Source: Tagaea sp965279565
GTDB lineage: Bacteria > Pseudomonadota > Alphaproteobacteria > CACIAM-22H2
DNA: 64,000 nucleotides
Reading direction: 5' to 3'
NCBI GenBank assembly: GCA_965279565.1
Contig: OZ257249.1
Coordinates: forward strand, 1,984,001-2,048,000
The position numbers were made by a program, and so were the translations under genes. Shown here in pieces: positions 52,964 through 61,437 of this stretch. Positions within the stretch are counted from its first letter, which is position 1. Each line of letters starts with the position of its first letter. Below the pieces are notes generated by a model. That model was given only the letters and a program-made list of their open reading frames with translations. It searched no databases and was not told the origin of the DNA.

Positions 52964-54418
52964 ATGGCCGAGCGAACGGCCCTTGCCCTTTTCCTGGGGA
53001 CTGCCGGCGGTGCCATGAAGCCGGTGCCCGTGCTGGCGCAATCCGAGAACCTCGGTGCGGCACTCTCGGCCCTCTCGGCGAGTTCGAGTTCGGCGCTGCT
53101 GGCGGTCGACGGCGACGGCCGGCTGACCGGCCTGCTGACCGAACGCGACGTCGTCACGCGCGTGGCCTTCCGGGCCGGGGCGGATGCGCCCCTGTCGTCG
53201 GTGATGACGCGCGATCCGGTCGCGGTCGGTCCGGAAGAACATCTCTATCGCGTGATCGGGCGGCTGCGCCGGCGGGGCTGGCGCCACATGCCGATCGTGG
53301 ACGGCGAAGGCCGGCCGCTGGGCATGGTCGCGCGCGCCGATGCCTTGGGTGCCGCCGGTGCGCGCGTGCTGCGCGAGCTCGACGTGCTCGGCGCGCTGGA
53401 AGACGGCCTCGAAGACCACCGCGCCGCCAAGCGCGCGCAGGTGGAACTGGCGCAAGCGCTGCTCGACGACGGCCTGCCGGCACCCGACATCCAGCGCATC
53501 GTCACCGAGATCAACCGCGACATCCACCGCATGGTGCTGCGCGCGTGCATCGCGCGCAGTGCCGCGCCGCCACCCGTACCTTTCACGCTGCTGATCATGG
53601 GATCGGGCGGTCGCGGGGAAAGCTTCCTCGGTCCCGACCAGGACCACGGATTCGTGCTGGCCGACTATCCCGACGAACGCCACGACGAGATCGACGCCTG
53701 GTTCGTCGATCTCGCGGTCCGCTTCGGCGACATGCTGGCCGATGTCGGCTTCCCGCTGTGCCAAGGCTACGTGATGGCCTCGAACCCGCTGTGGCGCAAG
53801 ACGGCGACGCAATGGCGCGAGCAGGTCGGCATGTGGATCGCGCGGCGCACGCCGGCGGCACTCCTCTATGCCGACATCTTCTTCGACTTCCAGCCGATCT
53901 GGGGCGACCCGGCCCCCGCCATAGCACTTCGCGCACTGGTCGCCGACGCGCTGAAGCGCACGCCGGGCTTCGCGCAGGCGATGCTGGGCGAAGACCGCCG
54001 CCTGCACGTGGCGCTCGGATTCCTCGGCCGGCTCGCCACGCAAGGGGCGGGGGAGCATGCGGGCGAGGTCGATCTCAAGCTCAACGGCACGATGCCGCTC
54101 GTCGCGGCCGTACGCCTGCAAGCACTCGCCCACGGCGTGGTCGAGACGGGCACGCTGGCGCGCATCGCGGCGCTGCGCGCGGCCGGGGTGCTGAAACCCG
54201 CCGAGGCCGACGGGCTGATCGAGGCGTTCGGCGCCGTGACGTTCTTCCTGCTGCGCGACCAGCTTGCCGACGCGCGTGCCGGCCGCACGCCCGACACATT
54301 CGCGAAGCCCGACACGCTGACGAAGGCCGAGCGCGCGCGCCTCGTCGCCGCCCTTCAGGCGATCGACGGTTTCCTGACGCGCACGCGCGCGGATTTCACG
54401 GGCCGCCTGCTGGGTTGA
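52964..54418 (+). CDS. CBS pair-DUF294 putative nucleotidyltransferase
   Basis: A 484-residue protein. Two CBS motifs (about 15-135) bind adenosyl ligands. Residues 185-310 form a DUF294 nucleotidyltransferase with MGSGGRGESFLGPDQDHGFV, matching the GS...DxD catalytic pattern. The rest is the DUF294 C-terminal domain. Most relatives also carry an N-terminal cyclic-nucleotide domain; it is missing here. The ATG lies eight bases after the upstream stop, with GGCCGGGA. It overlaps the convergent exonuclease gene by 23 bases. Confidence 0.82.
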   Translation: MAERTALALFLGTAGGAMKPVPVLAQSENLGAALSALSASSSSALLAVDGDGRLTGLLTERDVVTRVAFRAGADAPLSSVMTRDPVAVGPEEHLYRVIGRLRRRGWRHMPIVDGEGRPLGMVARADALGAAGARVLRELDVLGALEDGLEDHRAAKRAQVELAQALLDDGLPAPDIQRIVTEINRDIHRMVLRACIARSAAPPPVPFTLLIMGSGGRGESFLGPDQDHGFVLADYPDERHDEIDAWFVDLAVRFGDMLADVGFPLCQGYVMASNPLWRKTATQWREQVGMWIARRTPAALLYADIFFDFQPIWGDPAPAIALRALVADALKRTPGFAQAMLGEDRRLHVALGFLGRLATQGAGEHAGEVDLKLNGTMPLVAAVRLQALAHGVVETGTLARIAALRAAGVLKPAEADGLIEAFGAVTFFLLRDQLADARAGRTPDTFAKPDTLTKAERARLVAALQAIDGFLTRTRADFTGRLLG

Positions 54419-55724
54419 AGAGCCGCGCCGCGGCGTGGATCTCGAGCGCCATGTTCGACGTCTCGACCAGCGCGTCGTAGCTTTCGATTCCGCGCCGTTC
54501 GCAGATGTCGACGAGCCGGACGAAGATTTCCGCAGTCGCGCGCGCGTCGTCGAGGGCGGAATGGCGCCGGCCGATCTCCACGCCCATGCGGCGCGCCAGC
54601 GCGTCGAGGCTGTGGTCGGCGAGATCGGGGAAAAGCCAGCGCGCGATCATCAGCGTGTCGAAGGGCGGATTGTCGATCACGATGCCGGCCGCCGTCGCAG
54701 CACGCCGCAGGAACGCGAGGTCGAACGCGGCGTTGTGCGCGACGAGGACTGCGTCGTGCGCGAACAGCTTGAGTGCCCGTGCCGCGTCGGCCGCCTTGGG
54801 CGCGCCGACGACGGCCTTGTCGTCGATTCCGTGGAAGACGGTCGAGGCCGGCGGGATCGGCCGGCCGGGATCGACGAGCGTGGTGTAGCTTTCGCCCGCG
54901 AGGATGCGCGTGCCGAGCACGCGGATGGCGCCGACCGCGACGATGTCGTCGTTCGCCGTGTCGAGCCCCGTCGTCTCCAGATCGAACACGACATAGGCGA
55001 GTGCGGAAAGCTTGCGCGCGCCCATCCGCCCGCCCACGGTCTTCAGCCGGGCGAGATCGAAATCGTAGAACTCGGGGCGCGGGGCGGCCGAAGCGGAGGT
55101 CGAGGCGACGGGTGCCGAAACCGAAAGCACATAGGCCTCGCGCGTGCCGTCGGCCGCGCGCACCCAGCCCAGCCGCGCCGGGTAGGGGCCGCGACCGTCG
55201 GCAAGGTTCGTCTCGAAACCGACATTGCCGCCGTCGCCGGCGCGCGTGCGCGCCGTTTCCAGCGCCTCGGCGGAAACCAGCGTCGTCAGGTCGCGCTGCA
55301 GGCCAACCGGTCCGCACGGGGCGAGCAGGTCGTGCGCGCGGTCGTTGAGCAGAAGGATGCGATTGTCGGGGGCGGCGACGACGACGGCCTCGCCGAGGCT
55401 GCGCAGGATCGTCTCGAGCCAGCGCCGGTCGTGGGCGAGTTCCGCGTCCGCTCCCGCCTGTGCGGCAAGTGCGGCGGCCAGCCGTTCGGCGTCGAACCGG
55501 TGCGCGGCGATCTCGGCCGCGAGCGGTTCGGCGAGCGTGCGGCGCGCGGCGCGCGCGACCAGCCCGACGGCCAGCGCGATGCCGGCGGCAGCCGAGACGA
55601 GCGTGCCGGCGAATCCCGCCGCATGCCCGCCATGGGTCAGGCTCCAGAACAGGGCCGCGAACAGCGCGGAACCGGCGACGATCGCGGCCGCAAGATCCGT
55701 CGGGGAGAGGCGTTTGCTGTCCAT
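54396..55724 (-). CDS. Membrane-anchored PAS-DEDDh 3'-5' exonuclease
   Basis: A 442-residue protein. Two helices lie near residues 10-60. A PAS-like region follows (about 95-200, ILRSLGEAVVVAAPDNRILL). The DnaQ-type exonuclease covers 240-430: motif I VFDLETTGLD, motif II AHNAAFDLAFLRR and motif III RRHSALDDARATAEIF. Such proteins form a conserved unit with DUF294 and VC_2705-type symporters. Exonuclease activity is well supported; its substrate and membrane role are inferred. Start at 55724; convergent 23-base overlap with the DUF294 gene. Confidence 0.85.
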   Translation of the reverse strand: MDSKRLSPTDLAAAIVAGSALFAALFWSLTHGGHAAGFAGTLVSAAAGIALAVGLVARAARRTLAEPLAAEIAAHRFDAERLAAALAAQAGADAELAHDRRWLETILRSLGEAVVVAAPDNRILLLNDRAHDLLAPCGPVGLQRDLTTLVSAEALETARTRAGDGGNVGFETNLADGRGPYPARLGWVRAADGTREAYVLSVSAPVASTSASAAPRPEFYDFDLARLKTVGGRMGARKLSALAYVVFDLETTGLDTANDDIVAVGAIRVLGTRILAGESYTTLVDPGRPIPPASTVFHGIDDKAVVGAPKAADAARALKLFAHDAVLVAHNAAFDLAFLRRAATAAGIVIDNPPFDTLMIARWLFPDLADHSLDALARRMGVEIGRRHSALDDARATAEIFVRLVDICERRGIESYDALVETSNMALEIHAAARLFNPAGGP

Positions 55725-55772
55725 GCCGGGCGCAGGATAGCGCCCCGCGGGGCCGCATGCTATCGAGACGCC

Positions 55773-56951
55773 ATGACCGACATGAGTGCCCCCGGCGGCT
55801 GGACGCCGATCCCAATTTCCGTGCTGACCGGCTTCCTGGGCAGCGGCAAGACCACCCTTCTGGGCCAGCTGCTGCGCCATCCCGGCATGGCCAAGACCGC
55901 CGTGATCATCAACGAATTCGGCGAGATCGGCCTCGACGACCTGCTCGTGCAGGGCGAACTGCTCAACCATGTCGATCCCGGGGCCGCCACCCAGTTCGTC
56001 AAGATGAATGCCGGCTGCCTGTGCTGCACGGTGCGCGGCGATCTCGAAGTGGCGCTGCGCGACCTCTATCTCAAGCGCGTGCGCGGACAGGTGCCGGATT
56101 TCAAGCGCGTCGTGATCGAGACGACGGGCCTCGCCGACCCAGCCCCGATCCTGCATACGCTGATGGACGATCCGATCCTCGCGGCCTACTACCGGCTCGA
56201 CGGCGTGGTCGCGACGGTCGACGCGGTCAACGCGATGCGCGAGCTCGACGACCAGTTCGAAAGCGTCAAGCAGATCGCCGTTGCCGACCGCCTCGTGCTG
56301 ACCAAGACCGACATCGCCGACGCGCATGGTGTCGTGCATCTGCGCGAGCGTCTGGCCGCGATCAATCCCGGCGCCCCGGTCATCGTCGCGACGATGGGCA
56401 AGGCCGAACCCGCCGCCCTGTTCGACGCCGGCCTCTACGATCCCTCGACGAAGACCGCCGACGTGCGCCGCTGGCTCAACGAGGAAGCCTATGCGGTCGG
56501 GAAGCCCGCCGTGCATGGCCACGAGCTCGGGCATTCGCACAATCACGGCCATGATCACGCGCACGACCATGACCACGGGCATGGTCACGGGCACGACCAT
56601 TCGCACGACGTGAACCGGCACGACGACCGCATCCGGGCCCACTGTCTGATCGTCGACGAGCCGCTGGAATGGGACATGGTCGCGGCCTGGCTCGGCAGCC
56701 TCGCCCAGTCGCGTGGGCCCGACCTGTTGCGCATGAAGGGCATCGTCAACGTGGCCGGGGAAACCCAGCCGGTGGTGCTGCACGGCGTGCAGCATCTTTT
56801 CCATCCGCCGGCGCGCCTGCCGGCTTGGCCCGATGCCGACCGGCGCACCAAGCTGGTCTTCATCACCCGCGACGTGTCGCGCGAGGACATCGAGAAGTCG
56901 CTTGCCGCGTTCCGGACGGACGCGGCCAAACGCGCGAGCCTTCGCGCTTGA
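55773..56951 (+). CDS. CobW/Zur-type GTPase metallochaperone
   Basis: A 392-residue COG0523 protein. Walker A is GFLGSGKTTLLGQLL, followed by NEFGEIGLDD. The metal site is NAGCLCCTVRGDL (CxCC). GTPase motif ETTGLADP and NKxD-like LTKTD are visible. A His/Asp-rich linker near residues 248-290 (HGHDHAHDHDHGHGHGHDH) and a C-terminal CobW_C domain follow. It likely inserts or delivers zinc or cobalt using GTP. It is divergent from the exonuclease gene, with 48 bases between. Confidence 0.9.
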   Translation: MTDMSAPGGWTPIPISVLTGFLGSGKTTLLGQLLRHPGMAKTAVIINEFGEIGLDDLLVQGELLNHVDPGAATQFVKMNAGCLCCTVRGDLEVALRDLYLKRVRGQVPDFKRVVIETTGLADPAPILHTLMDDPILAAYYRLDGVVATVDAVNAMRELDDQFESVKQIAVADRLVLTKTDIADAHGVVHLRERLAAINPGAPVIVATMGKAEPAALFDAGLYDPSTKTADVRRWLNEEAYAVGKPAVHGHELGHSHNHGHDHAHDHDHGHGHGHDHSHDVNRHDDRIRAHCLIVDEPLEWDMVAAWLGSLAQSRGPDLLRMKGIVNVAGETQPVVLHGVQHLFHPPARLPAWPDADRRTKLVFITRDVSREDIEKSLAAFRTDAAKRASLRA

Positions 56952-57007
56952 TCGCCTCCCCCGGTGTGCTATCTCCGGGGCGCTGAATTTCGGAAGGACG
57001 ACTGACG

Positions 57008-58690
57008 ATGGCCGCCTACCAGTACATCTACGTGATGAAGCGTCTCGCCAAGGTCTATCCGGGCGGGAAAAAGGTTCTGGACGACATCTGGCTGTCCTTC
57101 CTGCCCGGCGCCAAGATCGGCGTGCTCGGCCTCAACGGTGCCGGCAAGTCGACGCTGCTCAAGATCATGGCCGGCCGCGACACCGACACCGCCGGCGAGC
57201 ATTTCCTCGCCGAGGGTGCCACGTGCGGCTATCTCGAGCAGGAACCCGCCCTCGACCCCAAGAAGACGGTCGCGCAGAACGTCATGGAGGGGCTCGGCCC
57301 CCTGAAGGCGATGGTCGACCGCTTCGAAGAGGTCTCGAACAGGCTCGGCGAGGTCACCGACGACGACGAGATGAACGCGCTGCTCGGCGAACAGGCCGAA
57401 CTGCAGGAGAAGATCGACGCCGCGGACGCGTGGGACCTCAACCGCACGATCGAGATCGCGATGGACGCGCTGCGCTGCCCGCCGGGCGACGCGGACGTCA
57501 CCAAGCTTTCGGGCGGCGAGCGCCGGCGCGTGGCCTTGTGCCGCCTGCTGCTGCAGAAGCCCGACCTGCTGCTGCTCGACGAACCGACCAACCATCTCGA
57601 CGCCGAATCCGTCGCCTGGCTCGAACGCTTCCTGCACGAGTATCCGGGTTGCGTCGTGGCGGTCACGCACGACCGCTACTTCCTCGACAACGTCGCGGGC
57701 TGGATCCTCGAGCTCGACCGCGGCAAGGGCATTCCGTGGGAAGGCAACTACTCCTCGTGGCTCGACCAGAAGCAGAAGCGGCTGGCGCTGGAGGAAAAGC
57801 AGGAAACGAACCGGCAGAAGACGCTCGAGCGCGAGCTCGAGTGGATCAAGGCGAGCCCGCGCGCCCGCCAGGCGAAGAACAAGGCCCGTATCCAGGCCTA
57901 CGACGCGCTGGTCGCCGAGGAACGCGATCGCGCGCCCGAAAGCGTGCAGATCTCGATCGCGCCCGGCCCGCGCCTGGGCAACACGGTCGTCAACGCCGAG
58001 AAGCTCACGAAGGGTTTCGGCGACGTGCTGCTGATCGACAAGCTCGATTTCCGCATGCCGGCGGGCGGTATCGTCGGCATCATCGGCCCGAACGGGGCGG
58101 GCAAGACGACGCTGTTCCGCATGCTCGTGGGCCAGGAGAAGCCGGACTCCGGCACGCTGACGGTCGGCGATACGGTCAAGTTCGGCTACGTCGATCAGAG
58201 CCGCGATTCCCTCGACGCCAGCAAGACGGTCTGGGAAGAAGTGTCCGGCGGCGACGACATCCTCGTCATCGGCGGCAAGAACGTGCCGAGCCGCGCCTAT
58301 GTCGCGTCGTTCAACTTCAAGGGTGCCGACCAACAGAAGAAGGTCGGGCAGCTGTCGGGTGGCGAACGCAACCGGCTGCAGCTTGCCAAGATGCTGAAGG
58401 CGGGCTCGAACGTCCTGCTGCTCGACGAACCGACGAACGACCTCGACGTCGACACGTTGCGCGCACTGGAAGAAGCACTGCTCGGGTATTCGGGCTGCGT
58501 CATGGTCATCAGCCACGACCGCTGGTTCCTCGACCGCGTCGCCACGCACATCCTCGCGTTCGAGGGCGACAGCCAGGTCGAATGGTTCGAGGGCAACTAC
58601 CAGGACTACGAGGCCGACAAGAAGCGGCGCCTGGGTGCCGACGCCGACCAGCCGCACCGGATCAAGTACAAGCCGCTGACGCGCGGCTGA
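57008..58690 (+). CDS. ettA: Energy-dependent translational throttle protein EttA
   Basis: A 560-residue ABC-F ATPase that gates the ribosomal E site. Two ABC domains: Walker A GLNGAGKSTLLK and GPNGAGKTTLFR, signatures LSGGERRRVALCRLLL and LSGGERNRLQLAKMLK, Walker B LLLLDEPTNHLD and LLLDEPTNDLDV. The PtIM linker around 240-310 contains a Lys/Glu-rich helical hairpin (KRLALEEKQETNRQKTLERE). No membrane segment. It is downstream of the CobW gene with 56 bases between and has a normal length. Confidence 0.95.
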   Translation: MAAYQYIYVMKRLAKVYPGGKKVLDDIWLSFLPGAKIGVLGLNGAGKSTLLKIMAGRDTDTAGEHFLAEGATCGYLEQEPALDPKKTVAQNVMEGLGPLKAMVDRFEEVSNRLGEVTDDDEMNALLGEQAELQEKIDAADAWDLNRTIEIAMDALRCPPGDADVTKLSGGERRRVALCRLLLQKPDLLLLDEPTNHLDAESVAWLERFLHEYPGCVVAVTHDRYFLDNVAGWILELDRGKGIPWEGNYSSWLDQKQKRLALEEKQETNRQKTLERELEWIKASPRARQAKNKARIQAYDALVAEERDRAPESVQISIAPGPRLGNTVVNAEKLTKGFGDVLLIDKLDFRMPAGGIVGIIGPNGAGKTTLFRMLVGQEKPDSGTLTVGDTVKFGYVDQSRDSLDASKTVWEEVSGGDDILVIGGKNVPSRAYVASFNFKGADQQKKVGQLSGGERNRLQLAKMLKAGSNVLLLDEPTNDLDVDTLRALEEALLGYSGCVMVISHDRWFLDRVATHILAFEGDSQVEWFEGNYQDYEADKKRRLGADADQPHRIKYKPLTRG

Positions 58691-58708
58691 CGCCCGGCCT
58701 GCGCCGGC

Positions 58709-59329
58709 TCAGCTCTTGCCGGCGGTGCCGGTCTTGCTGCGCAGCGCCTCGATCAGCGCGCCGATGCGGCCGCCGTTGCGCTGGATCGTCGCCGAGAAAT
58801 CGTCGCGCTGCGTGATCGCCATGCTGACGTCCTCGATGATGACGTCGATGATCCGCCAGCTGCTCCCCGACGGGCGCAGGCGCCACGAGACGCGCACGGG
58901 TGCTCCCTGCGCGCGGACGAATTCGGAGGTGACGAACACTTCGTTGTCGTCGCCGCGGCGCGAGCCGGTGGTCCGGATGGCTTCCCCGCCGTAGTCGGCG
59001 AAGCGCGTCGCGTAGGTCGCGACGATGAAATCCTCGAACGCCTTCAGGTATTCTGCGCGGTCGGTTTCGCTGGCCGTGCGCCACGGCGTGCCCAGTGCGA
59101 ACCTGCCGATCGTCGCCACGTCGAACGTCTCGGTGAAGAGCGTGCGGAAGCGTGCTGCACGGTCGGCGTTGTCGATGTCCTTGGCGGTCAGGCCCTCGAT
59201 CGCGCGCTGTGCCAGCGCGTCGATGAATGCCGTGGCGCCGGGAACGGCGTTCTGCTGGGCGGACGCGGGGGGAACGGCCCAGATGCAGACCGCCGCCGCG
59301 ACGACAACGAGGAAATTTCGCCGGATCAT
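58709..59329 (-). CDS. mlaC: MlaC/Ttg2D family periplasmic lipid carrier
   Basis: A 206-residue exported protein with a signal peptide (MIRRNFLVVVAAAVCIWAVP, cleavage near ASAQQ). The mature fold has FTETFDVATIGRFALGTPWR and FVTSEFVRAQGAPVRVSWRL. MlaC carries phospholipid between the outer-membrane MlaA complex and the inner-membrane MlaFEDB. It lies 10 bases after mlaA on the same strand. The inner-membrane Mla genes are not in the window. Confidence 0.9.
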   Translation of the reverse strand: MIRRNFLVVVAAAVCIWAVPPASAQQNAVPGATAFIDALAQRAIEGLTAKDIDNADRAARFRTLFTETFDVATIGRFALGTPWRTASETDRAEYLKAFEDFIVATYATRFADYGGEAIRTTGSRRGDDNEVFVTSEFVRAQGAPVRVSWRLRPSGSSWRIIDVIIEDVSMAITQRDDFSATIQRNGGRIGALIEALRSKTGTAGKS

Positions 59330-59339
59330 GTCCCGGCGC

Positions 59340-60158
59340 TCAGCGCGGAACTTCGGCGCGCGGTCCCGAGCCGCCGATGCCTTCGTACTCCGTCATGCGG
59401 GGCGACGGCGTATTCGAGCCCGGATCGGCGTTGCGGATTTCGCTGCGCCGGCGGTCGACCGTGATGCGGCGGACGGTGGCGTAGAGATCGGTCGCCGAAC
59501 GCTCGACGTCGTCGATCTGCTGGCGGTTGGCGTCGCGATAGTGGACGGCCGTCATGCCCGCGCGGGTCGGCGAGGCCCAGTTGGCGTCCGCACCGCGCGT
59601 CAGGAGGTTGAACGGATCGAGCACCGCGTCGACCACGAGGCCGACCACATCGCGGCCGTTCGACGGACCGAGCACGGGAAGCATCAGGTACGGGCCATCA
59701 CCCGCACCCCAGCGCGCGAAGCTCTGGCCGGCATCTTCATCGTGCTGGACGAAGCCCATGTCCTTGGCCGGATCGAAGACGCCGAAGAAGCCGATGAAGG
59801 TGTTGATGACGAAGCGCGCGACGGCGGTGCCGGCGCGGTTGCCTTCGCCCTGGAGACCGTCGTTGATCGCCGTCCACGGATTGCGCAGGTTGCCGAGGAA
59901 GTTGCCCGTGCCGGTGCGCACGCCCTGCGGAAGCGCTCCGTACCACGTGGCCATCGGCTTCAGCGCGATCGCATCGAGAAAGCGGTTCACTTCGAAGAAG
60001 TAGCGGTTCATCGGCTCGAGCGGATCCCAGATCTCGTCGCCGGCCTGGGCGACATTGCGATCGTCGGCTCGTGCGACCGGGGAAAGCAGCAGGAGAACCG
60101 CAAGAAATGGCGCGATCAGGACCCACGAAGGGCGGTAAGCGGAGCGGGAGGCGGACAT
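59340..60158 (-). CDS. mlaA: MlaA/VacJ family protein without a lipobox
   Basis: A 272-residue VacJ protein. Family segments are EIWDPLEPMNRYFFEVNRFL, AINDGLQGEGNRAGTAVARF and a central FINTFIGFFGVFDPAKDMG-like stretch, then GPYLMLPVLGPSNGRDVVGL. MlaA is normally an outer-membrane lipoprotein. Here the signal ends LLLLSPVARADDRN, with no Cys, so lipidation is unlikely. It is the first gene of the mlaA-mlaC pair and is divergent from the ArsR-methyltransferase gene. Confidence 0.9.
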   Translation of the reverse strand: MSASRSAYRPSWVLIAPFLAVLLLLSPVARADDRNVAQAGDEIWDPLEPMNRYFFEVNRFLDAIALKPMATWYGALPQGVRTGTGNFLGNLRNPWTAINDGLQGEGNRAGTAVARFVINTFIGFFGVFDPAKDMGFVQHDEDAGQSFARWGAGDGPYLMLPVLGPSNGRDVVGLVVDAVLDPFNLLTRGADANWASPTRAGMTAVHYRDANRQQIDDVERSATDLYATVRRITVDRRRSEIRNADPGSNTPSPRMTEYEGIGGSGPRAEVPR

Positions 60159-60407
60159 CTTGACGACGATACCCTTCGGAGCTGACGGCGACGGCGCTCA
60201 CACTACGCGCAAGCTCTTACGAGAGCGTGAACGCAATGCATCTTCCCGACGTATCCGATGAATTCCATCGAATCGGCTCAGGAAGCAGTGATTGTTATCA
60301 CAGGGCCGACAGCTGGAACCAGTACCGGGGGCGTCGCCACAAAGGTTAACGCGGCGATGTTGCGGAATAGGCACACAAGCTCGGTCCTTTCCACATACAG
60401 CAGAATG

Positions 60408-60438
60408 TTGACTGAAAGATATAAGCATGTCTTTATGT
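60408..60438 (+). promoter_or_regulatory. Promoter and imperfect palindrome of the ArsR-metF-metH operon
   Basis: TTGACT at 60408 and CTTTAT at 60431 are 17 bases apart. ATATAAGCATGTCTTTATGT (60419-60438) is an imperfect 20-bp palindrome that overlaps the -10 and ends 19 bases before the ATG. This suits autoregulation by the ArsR-type protein; SAH-responsive control is expected in relatives. Confidence 0.5.
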
Positions 60439-60457
60439 CGGTTCTCGAAGGATCGAA

Positions 60458-61417
60458 ATGACTCAGTCACTCGACGATCTGCTGGACGGACTGCGCGCCG
60501 CTGCCGAGCCGACACGGCTCCGGCTGCTGGCGCTCTGCGCGCAGGGCGAACTGACGGTGAGCGAACTGGTCCATATCCTCGGCCAGAGCCAGCCGCGCGT
60601 GTCGCGACACCTGAAATTGCTGTGCGACGCCGGCCTGCTCGACCGCCAGCCCGAGGGTAGCTGGGTGTTCTACCGCTTGGCCGAGGGATCGCGCGCCAAC
60701 GGGCTCGTCCGCCAGCTCGCCGACATGCTCCCGCACGACGATGCGCGGCTCCAGCTCGACCGCGACGGACTTGCCGCCGTCCGCCGCACGCGCGCCGAGC
60801 GCGCTGCCGCCTATTTCGACGCGAATGCCGGCGGTTGGGACCGGATCCGCTCGCTGCATGTGCGCGACGCCGAGGTCGAACACCATCTTGCGGCCCTGGT
60901 GCCCGCCGGCCCCGACAAGGACGTGCTCGATATCGGTACGGGAACGGGCCGCATCCTCGAGCTGCTCGGTGCGCGCGGGGCGCGCGGCATCGGCATCGAC
61001 CAGTCGGCCGAGATGCTGCGCGTCGCGCGCGCCAATCTCGCCAGGGTCGGTCTTGCCAATGTGCATGTCCGCCAGGGCGACATGTACCGCCTGCCTTGGC
61101 GCGATCCGGCGTTCGACGCCGTGACCGTCCACCAGGTGCTGCATTTCGCCGACGATCCCGCCCTCGCCATCGCGGAAGCGGCGCGCGTGCTGAAGCCGGG
61201 CGGGCGCATCGTGATTGCCGATTTTGCACCCCACGAACTCGATGCGCTGCGCACCGAACACGCCCACCGCCGGCTCGGCTTCGCCGACGCCGAGGTGCAG
61301 GGCTGGCTGCGCGCCGCGGGCCTTAGCCCTGCCGAGACCGTCGCCCTGCCGGGCGAGAAGCTGACCGTCTGCCTGTGGGCCGCCGACAAGCCCGCAGCCG
61401 CCGCCACCAAACACTGA
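60458..61417 (+). CDS. ArsR HTH-SAM methyltransferase fusion (methionine-cycle regulator)
   Basis: A 319-residue protein. Residues 8-100 are an ArsR winged helix (LLDGLRAAAEPTRLRLLALC, LGQSQPRVSRHLKLLCDAGL). Residues 140-310 form a class I methyltransferase with LDIGTGTGRILELLGARGAR (SAM loop) and NVHVRQGDMYRLPWRD. The position before metF and metH suggests a regulator that senses S-adenosylmethionine or S-adenosylhomocysteine. Whether it also methylates something is unknown. Confidence 0.85.
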   Translation: MTQSLDDLLDGLRAAAEPTRLRLLALCAQGELTVSELVHILGQSQPRVSRHLKLLCDAGLLDRQPEGSWVFYRLAEGSRANGLVRQLADMLPHDDARLQLDRDGLAAVRRTRAERAAAYFDANAGGWDRIRSLHVRDAEVEHHLAALVPAGPDKDVLDIGTGTGRILELLGARGARGIGIDQSAEMLRVARANLARVGLANVHVRQGDMYRLPWRDPAFDAVTVHQVLHFADDPALAIAEAARVLKPGGRIVIADFAPHELDALRTEHAHRRLGFADAEVQGWLRAAGLSPAETVALPGEKLTVCLWAADKPAAAATKH

Positions 61418-61437
61418 GCCGCAAAGGAAGCGATCCC

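Noticed and set aside
60258..60461. A 67-codon plus-strand frame upstream of the ArsR-type gene
   Set aside because: It runs through the likely promoter and operator, has no ribosome site and shows no family resemblance.
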